DNA from: UBA2357 sp041916775
Lineage (GTDB): Bacteria > Pseudomonadota > Gammaproteobacteria > Burkholderiales > Rhodocyclaceae
Direction: 5' to 3'
Assembly: GCA_041916775.1 (NCBI GenBank)
Contig: JAYRYZ010000024.1
Location: forward strand, 1-64,000
DNA: 64,000 nt
Position numbers and translations under genes: made by a program. Positions 34,345 to 43,522 of the stretch are shown here, piece by piece (the stretch's first letter is position 1; the number at the start of each line of letters is the position of its first letter). The notes beneath the pieces were generated by a model. That model saw only the letters and a list, made by a program, of their open reading frames with translations, searched no databases and had not been told where the DNA came from.

Positions 34345-35895
34345 ATGATCCGCAAGAAACTGCCCATCGGCATCCAGACCTTCGCGAAGATTCGCGAGGA
34401 CGACTACTACTATGTGGACAAGACAGCCTTCGCGCTGAGCTTGATCGAGGGTGGCACACACTACTTCCTGTCGCGTCCCCGTCGGTTCGGCAAGAGCCTG
34501 CTGATCGACACCCTGGCCGAGCTCTTCGCCGGCAACGAGCCGCTGTTCCGCGGGCTCCACTGTCATGACCGCTGGGACTGGTCGGTGAAATACCCGGTGA
34601 TCCGCATCAGCTTTGCGGAGGGCATCCTCGATAGCGCAGCGTCGCTGAAGGAGCGCATCGATTTCGTGCTCGCATACAACGCACAGCATCTGGGCCTGGA
34701 GCCGCTGCCACCCGGGGCGGTGCACAACCGCTTCAGCACGCTCATCGAAGCCGCCGCGCAGCGTTTCGGCCGGCGCGTGGTGATCCTGATCGATGAATAC
34801 GACAAACCCATCCTCGACAACCTCACCCGCCCCGAGCGTGCGCGCGAGATGCGCGACGGGTTGCGCGATCTCTACTCGGTGATCAAGGGCCAGGACGCAC
34901 ACATCCGCTTCGCGATGCTCACCGGGGTGTCCAAGTTCAGCAAGGTGAGCCTGTTCTCTGGGCTCAACAATCTCAAGGACATCACCGTCGATGCGCGCTA
35001 TTCGTCCCTGTGCGGTTACACCGACGAGGATGTCGATCGCGTGTTCGCGCCCGAGCTGCCCGGGCTGGACCGGGAGCAGATCCGCGCCTGGTACAACGGC
35101 TACAACTGGACCGGCGAGGCGGTGTACAACCCCTTCGACCTGCTGCTGCTGTTCGACAATCGTGAGTTCCGCCCCTACTGGTTCGAAACAGGCACACCCA
35201 CATTTCTGGTCGACATGCTCACCGAGCGCCGCATTCGCCTGCCGGATCTGGAGCGCCTGGAGGCGCCCGAGAGCCTGTTGTCCGCCTTCGAGATCGGCGA
35301 CATCTCCACCGAGGCGCTGATGTTCCAGACCGGCTACCTCACGATCGCCGGGGTGCGGCGCATCGGCGCTTTCGCGCAGTACCGGTTGCGCTTTCCCAAC
35401 CTGGAAGTGCGCGCGAGCCTCAACGGCGCGATGCTGCAGCGCCTGCGCCCCAACCCGGCCGAGTACGGCGCGCACAGCACTCGGCTCTACGATCTTCTGC
35501 TCGCGAACGATTTCGCCGGCATGGAGCAGCTCTTCACCGCCTTCTTCGCGAGCATTCCGCACGACTGGTTCCGCAACAACCCGATCGCGCAGTACGAGGG
35601 CTATTACGCGAGCGTGTTCTACGCCTACTTCGCCTCGCTCGGGCTCGACATCGTGCCGGAGGAGGCGAGCAATGCCGGGCGGCTGGACATGGCGGTGCGC
35701 TTCAACGGACAGGTGTATCTCTTCGAGTTCAAGGTGGTGGAGCTCGAACCCGAGGGCGGCGCCCTCGCGCAGTTGAAGGCGCGCGGCTATGCCGACCGCT
35801 ACCGCGACCGCAACGAACCCATCCACCTCGTCGGGGTCGAGTTCAGCCGCGAGCAGCGGCGCGTGGTGGGCTTCGCGGTCGAACGTCTGTCCTAG
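34345..35895 (+). CDS. AAA-ATPase-like / PD-(D/E)XK nuclease-like protein
   Basis: Protein of 516 residues combining an N-terminal AAA-ATPase-like domain and a C-terminal PD-(D/E)XK nuclease-like domain. The family is widespread, often multi-copy and of unknown role. Visible are IQTFAKIREDDYYYVDKT, a P-loop variant SRPRRFGKSLLID, Walker B VVILIDEYDKPIL, and a C-terminal Asp...FEFK motif (GRLDMAVRFNGQVYLFEFKV) matching the nuclease D-ExK pattern. ATG 34345 is 24 bp after the end of an upstream CAT-containing leader. Its stop overlaps the convergent ptsI stop. It splits metX from the PTS genes and may be horizontally acquired. Confidence 0.8.
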   Translation: MIRKKLPIGIQTFAKIREDDYYYVDKTAFALSLIEGGTHYFLSRPRRFGKSLLIDTLAELFAGNEPLFRGLHCHDRWDWSVKYPVIRISFAEGILDSAASLKERIDFVLAYNAQHLGLEPLPPGAVHNRFSTLIEAAAQRFGRRVVILIDEYDKPILDNLTRPERAREMRDGLRDLYSVIKGQDAHIRFAMLTGVSKFSKVSLFSGLNNLKDITVDARYSSLCGYTDEDVDRVFAPELPGLDREQIRAWYNGYNWTGEAVYNPFDLLLLFDNREFRPYWFETGTPTFLVDMLTERRIRLPDLERLEAPESLLSAFEIGDISTEALMFQTGYLTIAGVRRIGAFAQYRLRFPNLEVRASLNGAMLQRLRPNPAEYGAHSTRLYDLLLANDFAGMEQLFTAFFASIPHDWFRNNPIAQYEGYYASVFYAYFASLGLDIVPEEASNAGRLDMAVRFNGQVYLFEFKVVELEPEGGALAQLKARGYADRYRDRNEPIHLVGVEFSREQRRVVGFAVERLS

Positions 35896-37628
35896 GCCGC
35901 GCCGCTCAGCCGCGCCACCGCCTCGCGTACCTTGGATTGCTCGTCCATCTTGAGGATGCGCTGCACGCGCGGCGCGAGCTCGCCGACGTCGGCGCGCAGC
36001 ACCTGCTGCTTGATCTCGAGGATGTTGCCGGGATGCATGGAAAAGTTGCGCAATCCCATGCCGAGCAGCAGCAGGGTATAGGCCGGGTCGCCCGCCATCT
36101 CTCCGCACACCGACACCGGCAGACCGAAACGCGCGCCGGCCTGTATGGTGCCGCCGATGAGCTTGAGGACCGCGGGGTGGAGCGGGTCGTAGAGATGCAC
36201 CACGGCCTCGTCGGAGCGGTCGATCGCCAGAGTGTATTGGATCAGGTCATTGGTGCCGATCGACAGGAACGACAGCCTGCGGATGAACATGCCCAACGCC
36301 AGCGCCGCGGCGGGGATCTCGACCATGCCGCCGATCTCGACCTTCTCGTCGAACTTGACCTTCTCCGCACGCAGCTCGGTCTTGGCTTTCTCGATCAGGA
36401 GCAGGGTCTGGTCGATCTCGTGCGCATGCGCGAGCATCGGGATCATGATCTTGAGCTTGCCATGCACCGAGGCCCGCAGCAGCGCACGCAGCTGCGTCAT
36501 GAACATCTTCGGCTCGGACAGAGAGAAACGGATCGCGCGCAGACCGAGCGCCGGGTTGGGCTCGAAGCGCGCCTCGGTGTTGTTGAGCGCCTTGTCGGCA
36601 CCGACGTCGAAGGTGCGGATGGTGACCGGCTTGCCGGCCATCGCCTTCAGCACCGCGCGATAGGCTTCGTACTGCTCATCCTCGTCCGGCAGTGCGTCAC
36701 GGCCGATGAAGAGGAACTCGGTGCGGTACAGCCCGACCCCGTCGGCATTGGCGGCGCGCACCTGATTGACGTCCTTGGGGCCCTCTATGTTGGCGAGCAA
36801 CGACACATGCTCGCCGTCCAGCGTGGTCGCGCGCGTATCCTTGAGGCGGTTGAGCTTGGAGCGCTCGAGCTCGAGCTCGGTACGGCGCAAACGGTACTCG
36901 TCGACGATGTGGTCGTCGGGACCGACGATCACCACGCCGCGGGTGCCGTCGATGATCAGCAGCTCGTCTTCCTCGACGAGGTGGCGAATGTGATGCAGCC
37001 CGACCACCGCCGGAATCGACAGGCTGCGCGCGACGATCGCGGTGTGGCTGGTGGGTCCGCCGACATCGGTGACGAAGCCGGCGATGTTGTGGTCGCGGAA
37101 GCCGATGGTGTCGGCCGGCGACAGGTCGTGTGCGACGATCACCGTACCGAGGCCGTCACGCCGCTTGGGCGGCAGATGGCCGGGGTGGCCGAGCAGCACC
37201 TTCACGAGGCGCTCCACCACCTGCACCACGTCCGCCTTGCGCTCGCGCAGGTAGGGGTCCTCGATCTGCTCGAACTGCTCGACCAGAAGCTCCATCTGCT
37301 GCACCAGCGCCCACTCGGCGTTGCAGCGCCGCTCCGAGATCAGCGCGCGCGCCGCGGCCACCAGCATCGGGTCGCCGATCATCATCATCTGCAGATCGAC
37401 GAAGGCGTTCACCTCGCTGTGCGCCTGACCGCTCGCGGCCGAAGCCTTGAGCCCCACGAGCTCACCCTGCACGGTGGCCACCGCCTGCTCGAGGCGCGCC
37501 AACTCGCCCTCGATGTGACGCTCGGCGACGTGGTAATGGCTGACCTCCAACAATGCATGCGAAACCAGATGCACATGGCCGATGGCAATGCCTTGCGAAA
37601 CCGGAAGCCCATGGATGGTGAAGGCCAT
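35892..37628 (-). CDS. ptsI: PTS enzyme I (phosphoenolpyruvate-protein phosphotransferase)
   Basis: Transfers phosphate from phosphoenolpyruvate to HPr. The 578-residue protein has the N-terminal swivel domain with the active His in GGPTSHTAIVARS near residue 189, and the C-terminal PEP-binding domain with EFLFIGRDALPDEDEQ, IRTFDVGADK and the catalytic Cys in PVSVCGEMAGDP. ATG 37628 (MAFTIHGLPVS) has GGAG upstream and starts five bases after ptsH stops. No sugar-specific EIIBC is nearby. Confidence 0.95.
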   Translation of the reverse strand: MAFTIHGLPVSQGIAIGHVHLVSHALLEVSHYHVAERHIEGELARLEQAVATVQGELVGLKASAASGQAHSEVNAFVDLQMMMIGDPMLVAAARALISERRCNAEWALVQQMELLVEQFEQIEDPYLRERKADVVQVVERLVKVLLGHPGHLPPKRRDGLGTVIVAHDLSPADTIGFRDHNIAGFVTDVGGPTSHTAIVARSLSIPAVVGLHHIRHLVEEDELLIIDGTRGVVIVGPDDHIVDEYRLRRTELELERSKLNRLKDTRATTLDGEHVSLLANIEGPKDVNQVRAANADGVGLYRTEFLFIGRDALPDEDEQYEAYRAVLKAMAGKPVTIRTFDVGADKALNNTEARFEPNPALGLRAIRFSLSEPKMFMTQLRALLRASVHGKLKIMIPMLAHAHEIDQTLLLIEKAKTELRAEKVKFDEKVEIGGMVEIPAAALALGMFIRRLSFLSIGTNDLIQYTLAIDRSDEAVVHLYDPLHPAVLKLIGGTIQAGARFGLPVSVCGEMAGDPAYTLLLLGMGLRNFSMHPGNILEIKQQVLRADVGELAPRVQRILKMDEQSKVREAVARLSGAA

Positions 37629-37633
37629 CTTCG

Positions 37634-37903
37634 TCACTCCTCCTCGTCGAAGCGGTTGGCGATCAACGCCAGCAGCGCCTGCAGCGCCTCGTCTTCGCCA
37701 TCGCCCGCAGTGTCGATGAGGATCGTGGCGCCCTTGGCGGCGGCCAGCATCATCACGCCCATGATGCTCTTCGCGTTGACCCTCCGCCCGTTGCGCTCCA
37801 GCCAGACCTCGCAGGCGAAGTTGCTGGCGAGCTGGGTGAGCTTGGCTGAAGCGCGCGCGTGCAGGCCCAGCTTGTTGATGATCTCGACTTCCTGTCTCGG
37901 CAT
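37634..37903 (-). CDS. ptsH: PTS phosphocarrier HPr
   Basis: Phosphocarrier between enzyme I and EIIA proteins. The 89-residue protein has the active-site His15 in KLGLHARASAKL and the regulatory Ser46 in NAKSIMGVM, which HPr kinase can phosphorylate in species that have it. ATG 37903 gives MPRQEVEIINK. It is translationally close to ptsI and follows the EIIA gene on the same strand by 82 bp. Confidence 0.95.
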   Translation of the reverse strand: MPRQEVEIINKLGLHARASAKLTQLASNFACEVWLERNGRRVNAKSIMGVMMLAAAKGATILIDTAGDGEDEALQALLALIANRFDEEE

Positions 37904-37985
37904 GCAGGCCTCTCGTGGGCAATCTCGCGGGCGACTCCGACGCCCGGTTCTCATTCTCGGGGGATTGCGCGGTGCGCGTCCAGCG

Positions 37986-38375
37986 TCATCCGTGCTTCAT
38001 GTGCATGACACCGTCACAACCGCCCGAAACCGCGCGCGCGATCAGCGTGGCCATGTCACGGTCGCGGTAAGTCAGCACGCGCAGCAGCATCGGCACATTG
38101 ACGCCGCTGACGCCCTCCACCCGCCCCGGCTCCAGCAGCTTGCCGGCGAGATTGGACGGACTCGCGCCGAAGATGTCGGTGAGCACGATCACGCCCGCGC
38201 CGCCATCGACGAGCTCCAACAGCTGGCGCCCGGTCGGGAGCAAGTCCAGCGGATCGTCGCCGGCTGCGAGGCCGAGCTGGGCGATGCGCGGCGGGCGCTT
38301 GTTGAGCACGTGACAGGCACACTGGACGAGCGATTCGCCCAGCGTGCCATGGGTGACGAGCAGGATGCCGATCAT
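37986..38375 (-). CDS. PTS EIIA component, mannose family
   Basis: Phosphoacceptor of 129 residues. MIGILLVTHG places the phosphorylated His at residue 9, and TDIFGASPSNLA is the conserved second motif of the EIIA-Man fold. No EIIB, EIIC or EIID gene is near, so with HPr and EI it probably forms a regulatory relay rather than a sugar transporter, as seen in other betaproteobacteria. What it controls is not visible here. Confidence 0.88.
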   Translation of the reverse strand: MIGILLVTHGTLGESLVQCACHVLNKRPPRIAQLGLAAGDDPLDLLPTGRQLLELVDGGAGVIVLTDIFGASPSNLAGKLLEPGRVEGVSGVNVPMLLRVLTYRDRDMATLIARAVSGGCDGVMHMKHG

Positions 38376-38411
38376 GCGCGCGCCTCGGTTGTGGTGCAGT
38401 GTCGATGCCGG

Positions 38412-40037
38412 TCAGTCCAGCCCCTGGCTGGCGAGGTATTCCTCGTAGCTGCCGCGGTAGTCGTTGATGCGGCCATCCAGCTTGATCTCGATGATGCGCG
38501 TCGCGAGCGAGCTGACGAATTCGCGGTCGTGGGAGATGAACACCAGCGTGCCGGCGAACTTTTCCAGGCCGGTGTTGAGCGACTCGATGGATTCCATGTC
38601 GAGGTGGTTGGTCGGTTCGTCCATCAGCAGCACGTTCGGGCGCGACAGCATCAGCTTGCCGAACAGCATCCGCCCCTGCTCGCCACCGGAGATCACGCTC
38701 ACCGATTTCTTCACCTCGTCACCGGAGAACAGCAGCCGGCCGAGCGTGCCGCGAATCAGCGTCTCGAGGTCCTCGCCGGTGGCGGCCGCGGTCACGCGGG
38801 CATACTCCGAGATCCAGTCGGTGAGCTTCTCGCCGCCGGCGAAATCGGCCGAGTGGTCCTGCGCGTAGTAACCGGGCTTGGCCTTCTCCGCCCACTTCAC
38901 GCTACCCTTCTGCGGCACGAGCGCGCCGACCAGCAGCTTCATCAGCGTGGTCTTGCCGACGCCGTTCTCGCCGATGATCGCCACCCGCTCGCCCGCTTCG
39001 ATCGCGATCGAGAAGCGGCTGATGAGCGGCTTCTCCATGCCCTCGTAGGCGAAGCTGATGTTGTCCACCTCGCAGGCGAGACGGTGCAGCTTGTCTTTCT
39101 CATCGTAGTCGAAGCGGATCCACGGGTACTGGCGCGACGAAGGCTTCACGTCCTCGGGCTTGAGCTTGTCGATCAGCTTCAGGCGGCTGGTGGCCTGCTT
39201 GGCCTTGGACTTGTTGGCCGAGAAGCGGCGCACGAACTCCTGCAGGTCCTGGATCTTCTCCTTCGCCCGGGCGTTGGCGGCTGATTGCCGCTGGCGGGCG
39301 AGCGTCGAGGCTTCCATGTAGTCGTCGTAGTTGCCGGCGTAGACGGTGATCGTGCCGTAGTCCAGATCCGCCATGTGGGTGCACACCTGGTTCAGGAAAT
39401 GGCGGTCGTGGGAGATGATCACCATCGTGCTGTTACGCTCGTTGAGCACGTTCTCCAGCCAGCGGATGGTGTTGATGTCGAGGTTGTTGGTCGGTTCGTC
39501 GAGCAGCAGGATGTCGGGGTTGGCGAACAGCGCCTGGCACAGCAGCACACGCAGCTTCCAGCCGGGCGCCACGTTCTTCATCGGCCCGAAGTGCTGCTCC
39601 ACCGGAATGCCCACACCCAGCAGCAGCTCACCGGCACGCGACTCGGCGGTGTAGCCGTCGTACTCCGCGAACTTGCCCTCGAGCTCGGCCGCGTGCATGT
39701 AGTCGTCCTCGCTCGCCTCCGGGTTGGCGTAGATCGCGTCCTTCTCCTGCAGGCAGGCCCACATCTCCTCATGGCCCATCATCACCACATCCAGCACGCG
39801 CATGTCCTCATACGCGAACTGGTCCTGGCGCAGGTAGGCCATGCGCTCCATCGGCTCCTTCGACACGTTGCCTGCGCTGGCCTCCAGCGCCCCGCACAGG
39901 ATCTTCATGAAGGTGGACTTTCCCGCCCCGTTCGCGCCGATCAGGCCGTAGCGGTTACCGTCCCCGAACTTGACGGAAACGTTCTCGAAAAGGGGCTTGG
40001 CCCCGAACTGCATGGTGATGTTGGCGGCGACGAGCAC
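38412..40037 (-). CDS. ybiT: ABC-F ATPase YbiT
   Basis: Tandem ABC ATPase of the ABC-F group, which acts on ribosomes rather than in transport; no membrane segment is present. The 541 residues hold two nucleotide-binding domains. Domain 1 has GANGAGKST near residue 36, the non-standard signature APGWKLRVLLCQAL in place of LSGGQ, and LLLDEPTNNLD. Domain 2 has GENGVGKTT, ISGGEQGRMLF and LLMDEPTNHLD. The basic linker between them (RRFSANKSKAKQ) contacts the ribosome in this family. The variant signature is diagnostic of YbiT. The start is ATG 40037. Confidence 0.9.
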   Translation of the reverse strand: MLVAANITMQFGAKPLFENVSVKFGDGNRYGLIGANGAGKSTFMKILCGALEASAGNVSKEPMERMAYLRQDQFAYEDMRVLDVVMMGHEEMWACLQEKDAIYANPEASEDDYMHAAELEGKFAEYDGYTAESRAGELLLGVGIPVEQHFGPMKNVAPGWKLRVLLCQALFANPDILLLDEPTNNLDINTIRWLENVLNERNSTMVIISHDRHFLNQVCTHMADLDYGTITVYAGNYDDYMEASTLARQRQSAANARAKEKIQDLQEFVRRFSANKSKAKQATSRLKLIDKLKPEDVKPSSRQYPWIRFDYDEKDKLHRLACEVDNISFAYEGMEKPLISRFSIAIEAGERVAIIGENGVGKTTLMKLLVGALVPQKGSVKWAEKAKPGYYAQDHSADFAGGEKLTDWISEYARVTAAATGEDLETLIRGTLGRLLFSGDEVKKSVSVISGGEQGRMLFGKLMLSRPNVLLMDEPTNHLDMESIESLNTGLEKFAGTLVFISHDREFVSSLATRIIEIKLDGRINDYRGSYEEYLASQGLD

Positions 40038-40137
40038 TGTGGATCCTGTTATTCAGATAAAACAAAGCCTTGGATTATAGACGAGGGCGGCGCGCACGTC
40101 TGCCGGCGATGCGTTGCCGTAACCGCCGCGGCGGCCT

Positions 40138-40632
40138 CTAGAGCCGCTTGTGCATGAACTGCGCCTGCCCTGCCGCGGGATCCAGCACGTATGGCTCGAA
40201 CCCCGCACGCAGGTAGGCCGCAACCGCGGTTGCGTTGTTGGAGAGCACCTCGAGCGTCAGCTTGCAGCACCCCCGCTCGCGAGCCACCGCCTCTGCCGCC
40301 GCGAGAAGCTGCCGGCCGATGCCCCGGCCGCGGTGCGTGTCACGCACCGCAACATCGTGGATGTTCAGCAAGGGCCTGGCGGCGAAGGTGGAAAACCCCT
40401 CGAAGCAGTTGATCAGGCCCACCGCCGTGTCGCCCTCGAAAGCAAGAAAGGAGACAAAATCTTCACGTCTAGCCAGCCGGGCGACGAGATTCTCGCGCGC
40501 CTCCGTGGAAAGTGCCGCACCGCCCCCCATCGGGTCTCTCGCATAATGGTCGAGCATATCGACCAATGCCTCGGCATGATTGAGGTCGTCGAGCCGGGTG
40601 GGCTCGATTCGAGTGGAATGTTCGATCTTCAT
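40138..40632 (-). CDS. GNAT family N-acetyltransferase
   Basis: Acetyl-CoA-dependent N-acetyltransferase of 164 residues; substrate unknown. The acetyl-CoA-binding loop is HDVAVRDTHRGRGIGRQLL, followed by CCKLTLEVLSNNATAVAAYLRAGF, typical of the fold. ATG 40632 (MKIEHSTRIEP) is used; ATG 40644 would add four residues, and neither has a clear ribosome site. It lies upstream of ybiT on the same strand, 100 bp apart. Confidence 0.85.
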   Translation of the reverse strand: MKIEHSTRIEPTRLDDLNHAEALVDMLDHYARDPMGGGAALSTEARENLVARLARREDFVSFLAFEGDTAVGLINCFEGFSTFAARPLLNIHDVAVRDTHRGRGIGRQLLAAAEAVARERGCCKLTLEVLSNNATAVAAYLRAGFEPYVLDPAAGQAQFMHKRL

Positions 40633-40779
40633 CACGTCACCCATCACATCACATAACCACGAGAATATTGTAATAGCCTTAAAATGGTGAGAATTCGCCA
40701 CATTCGCGCACTCGTCATGCCCCTTCAAACTTCATCCTGTCAGCCGCTGCACGGGCTGGCAGGACTCGGGTAACGCTTC

Positions 40780-41343
40780 ATGATGCCACGTACCGAAGCA
40801 TCCGCGCCGCGGCGGGCATTCCTCGTCGCGCTTGCCATGCGCACGCTCATGCCGGTGTCCGGAGTGGGCATGCTCATCATCGGTCTGCTGTGCGTCACCA
40901 GCTTCGCGCTGATGCCACTCAGCGAGCTAGCCGGGACGCGGCAGTGGACGCAGGTCGAAGCGCGCGTCGAGCAGATCGGATTGCATCCGCACGGGCCGGG
41001 GCTTTCCTGGCCGTTTCCGTTCATCGATGTGCGCTACCGCTACGTGGTCGAGGGCAACGATTACGTCGGTGACCGCTTCGGCTTTCATGGCGGCATCGAC
41101 AGCGATGCCGCACGTCTGCAGCAACTGATGTCGCTCGACCCGGGTGACCGCTTGACGATCTGGGTCGATTCCGCCGACCCGCGCGACGCGCTCATCGACA
41201 GGACGCTCAACTGGGCACTGGTCGCGATGTCGATTCCGGGACTCGCGCTGTGCGTGGTCGGCGTCCTGATGGTGATCGTGGGCATGCTGGCCTGGACGGA
41301 GCGACCAGACGACCCCCTGCCCGACCCACCGGAGACTCTCTAG
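40780..41343 (+). CDS. DUF3592-type membrane protein
   Basis: Membrane protein of 187 residues and unknown function. One hydrophobic segment lies near the N-terminus (LMPVSGVGMLIIGLLCVTSF) and one near the C-terminus (WALVAMSIPGLALCVVGVL). The domain between them, ending in VWVDSADPRDAL, matches the DUF3592 layout. ATG 40780 or 40783 can serve. It is convergent with trhP, 12 bp from its stop. Confidence 0.7.
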   Translation: MMPRTEASAPRRAFLVALAMRTLMPVSGVGMLIIGLLCVTSFALMPLSELAGTRQWTQVEARVEQIGLHPHGPGLSWPFPFIDVRYRYVVEGNDYVGDRFGFHGGIDSDAARLQQLMSLDPGDRLTIWVDSADPRDALIDRTLNWALVAMSIPGLALCVVGVLMVIVGMLAWTERPDDPLPDPPETL

Positions 41344-41355
41344 GCGCTGGGCGTC

Positions 41356-42717
41356 TCAACCGGGCTGCAACAAGCGCGCGACATAGCAGGGCGAATCCGC
41401 ACGGAAAGCTGTCGGCACGTTCATCCATACACGCCGGCCACTGCCCGGCACCCCATCGAGCGCGCCTCCATCGCCATCGAGCAATGTCGTGAGGCGCTCG
41501 ACATGGATGCCGTGCGGCTGGATGAACTCCAGCCTGTCCGCTAGCGCCACCTTGTTCTTGATCTCGACTTGCGCGAGGCCACGAGCGGCATCAAAGCCGC
41601 TGACCTCGCCGATCAGCAGGCTGCGGCCGGACTCGGAGTGGCCGCGCAGGTAGTTCTGATGCTCGGGCGTATGGTGGCGCTGGTAGAAGCCGCCGGTGTA
41701 TCCACGGTTGGCGAGCCCCTCCAGCGCACCCAGCAAGGTGGTGTCGAAGGGGCGCCCTGCGACGGCATCATCGATCGCCTGGCGATAGCTCTGGGTTGCA
41801 CGTGCCGCATAGTACGGACTCTTCGTGCGGCCCTCGATCTTGAGGGAATCCACGCCGATCTCCACCAGCCGTTGCACATGCTCGACCGCACGCAGGTCGC
41901 GCGAGTTGAGCACGTAGGTACCGTGCTCGTCCTCCTCGACCGGCATCAACTCGCCCGGGCGGGTGCCCTCCTCCAGCAACCAGGTGCGCGTGCCCAGCGC
42001 ATGTCGCGGACCGCCGCCGAGCGCCTGCCCGCAGGCCTGGCTGTCGCCCGCTGCGGCGTGCAGATCGCCGCTGTCGTCTTCCTCAGCGGCATGCACCTTG
42101 TAGTCCCAGCGGCAGGAGTTCGTGCACGTGCCCTGGTTGGGGTCGCGGTGATTGAAGTAGCCCGACAGCAAGCAGCGCCCCGAATACGCGATGCACAGCG
42201 CGCCGTGCACGAACACTTCGAGCTCCATGTCAGGGCACGCGTCGCGGATCTCGGCAACCTCGTCGAGCGACAGCTCGCGCGACAGGATGATGCGCCGTAC
42301 CCCCACCGAGGCCCAAAAGCGCACCGCCGCGTGGTTGGTGGTGTTCGCCTGCACCGAGAGGTGGATGGGCATGTCGGGCCAACGCTCGCGCACCAGCATG
42401 ATCAGGCCCGGGTCGGCCATGATCAGCGCATCCGGCCCGAGCGCGATCACCGGCTCGAGATCATCGATGAAGGTGCGCACCTTGGCGTTGTGCGGATAGA
42501 TGTTGTTCACCAGGAAGAACTGCTTCCCGGCGGCATGCGCCTCGGCGATGCCTTGCGCCAGTACTTCGAGCTTGCCGAAGCTGTTGTTGCGCACGCGCAG
42601 CGAGTAGCGCGGTTGGCCGGCATAGACGGCGTCCGCACCGAAAGCGAAGGCGGTGCGCATCATCTCGAGCGAACCCGCGGGGGCAAGCAACTCGGGGGCT
42701 CTGGGGGAAAGTTTCAT
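41356..42717 (-). CDS. trhP: tRNA uridine-34 hydroxylase TrhP (YegQ, peptidase U32 family)
   Basis: U32-family enzyme that hydroxylates uridine-34 of tRNAs using a prephenate-derived pathway, giving ho5U for later cmo5U formation. The 453 residues equal the length of E. coli YegQ and carry ADAVYAGQPRYSLRVRNN, DALIMADPGLIMLVRE and VHGALCIAYSGRCLLSGY. A cysteine block (NQGTCTNSCRWDY) and the DEHGTYVLNSRDLRA motif follow. ATG 42717 gives MKLSPRAPELLAPAG; the upstream frame to 42774 is less likely. Confidence 0.92.
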   Translation of the reverse strand: MKLSPRAPELLAPAGSLEMMRTAFAFGADAVYAGQPRYSLRVRNNSFGKLEVLAQGIAEAHAAGKQFFLVNNIYPHNAKVRTFIDDLEPVIALGPDALIMADPGLIMLVRERWPDMPIHLSVQANTTNHAAVRFWASVGVRRIILSRELSLDEVAEIRDACPDMELEVFVHGALCIAYSGRCLLSGYFNHRDPNQGTCTNSCRWDYKVHAAEEDDSGDLHAAAGDSQACGQALGGGPRHALGTRTWLLEEGTRPGELMPVEEDEHGTYVLNSRDLRAVEHVQRLVEIGVDSLKIEGRTKSPYYAARATQSYRQAIDDAVAGRPFDTTLLGALEGLANRGYTGGFYQRHHTPEHQNYLRGHSESGRSLLIGEVSGFDAARGLAQVEIKNKVALADRLEFIQPHGIHVERLTTLLDGDGGALDGVPGSGRRVWMNVPTAFRADSPCYVARLLQPG

Positions 42718-42797
42718 GTTGTTTTTCTGGACGTTACGGCAGGATGCGCATTCTACGCCGTGACCGTGGCACACGCATCGTGTGGGGGCCCAACGAC

Positions 42798-42832
42798 AAC
42801 GCCCTGCACGGCGCGAACCGCTGCAGGGCGTT
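42798..42832 (-). terminator. Hairpin terminator after the phasin gene
   Basis: AACGCCCTGCA and TGCAGGGCGTT pair perfectly across a 13-base loop, 33 bases after the phasin stop (minus strand). The following T-run is weak, so it may only partly terminate. Confidence 0.55.
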
Positions 42833-42865
42833 GAAAAGGCGCGCTGCGCAAGGCAGCGATGGCGA

Positions 42866-43426
42866 TCAGGCCGACTTGCGCGCCTTGGCCGGAGCCGGAA
42901 CGCTCACCGCCTTCACGGCGACGTCGGTGGCGGCAGCCATGTTGGCTTCGGCCATCTCGGCGACCTGGCGGGTGGCCTTGGTGACCTGGTCGTAGGTCGA
43001 ATTCGCGGCAGCGATGGTCGACTTGACCGCGGCCAGCGCGGCTTCGGAGCCGACGGGCGCCGACTTGGCAGCCTTCTCGAGTTCGGCGGCGACCAGCTTG
43101 TTGGTCTCGATCATCTGGGCTTCGAAGGGCTTGGCGATCTCTTCGATGCTCTGCGCGACGATCTCGTACGAATTGCGATAGTAGGCCACGGCCTTGGCGG
43201 CGGCCGGCTGTGCGAAGCTGGTCTGGAGCGAGAAGAACTCTTCCGGGGTCTTCACTGCGAGCAGCGCCTTCAGGTTGGCGGAGCTGTCTTCGAACAGCGA
43301 GCGGGCGGTGTTCAGGTTCAGCACGACGAGGCGCTCGGCGGAGTCGAACACGGTCTTGACGATGTTCAGCGAGGACTCGACGGCGGCTTTGTGGGCGGCG
43401 GAGAACTTTTCGGGCGTGGCGTTCAT
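42866..43426 (-). CDS. phaP: Phasin family protein
   Basis: Polyhydroxyalkanoate granule-coating protein. The 186-residue product is an all-helical, Ala-rich protein beginning MNATPEKFSAAHKAAVESSL, with the phasin-type FSLQTSFAQPAAAKAVAYYR near residue 75. ATG 43426 has AAGGA eight bases upstream. A promoter with -35 TTGACT and -10 TAGAAT lies between two inverted TTGTGC-type operators, so expression is probably repressed until polymer accumulates. Confidence 0.9.
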   Translation of the reverse strand: MNATPEKFSAAHKAAVESSLNIVKTVFDSAERLVVLNLNTARSLFEDSSANLKALLAVKTPEEFFSLQTSFAQPAAAKAVAYYRNSYEIVAQSIEEIAKPFEAQMIETNKLVAAELEKAAKSAPVGSEAALAAVKSTIAAANSTYDQVTKATRQVAEMAEANMAAATDVAVKAVSVPAPAKARKSA

Positions 43427-43465
43427 GATGGCTTTCCTTGTGTTCCGGGTTTCTGGGAGAGGAGA

Positions 43466-43482
43466 TTTGCTGCAGTGCACAA
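43466..43482 (-). promoter_or_regulatory. Candidate PhaR-type operator 1 of phaP
   Basis: On the minus strand TTGTGCACTGCAGCAAA is a near-exact inverted copy of operator 2. It overlaps the expected start of the phaP transcript. PhaR repressors bind TGC/GCA-rich sites in phasin promoters, so PhaR is the likely ligand, though no phaR gene is in the window. Confidence 0.6.
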
Positions 43483-43486
43483 CTTC

Positions 43487-43514
43487 ATTCTAATCTCTCC
43501 CTTCTCTAAGTCAA
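43487..43514 (-). promoter_or_regulatory. phaP promoter
   Basis: Minus-strand -35 TTGACT (43509-43514) and -10 TAGAAT (43487-43492) are 16 bp apart, with two mismatches in total to the sigma70 consensus. The paired operators bracket it. Confidence 0.7.
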
Positions 43515-43522
43515 CAAATATT

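Noticed and set aside
35937..39284. 1115-residue open frame on the plus strand across ptsI, ptsH and ybiT
   Set aside because: It lies opposite several well-supported genes and shows only biased Arg/His/Val composition.
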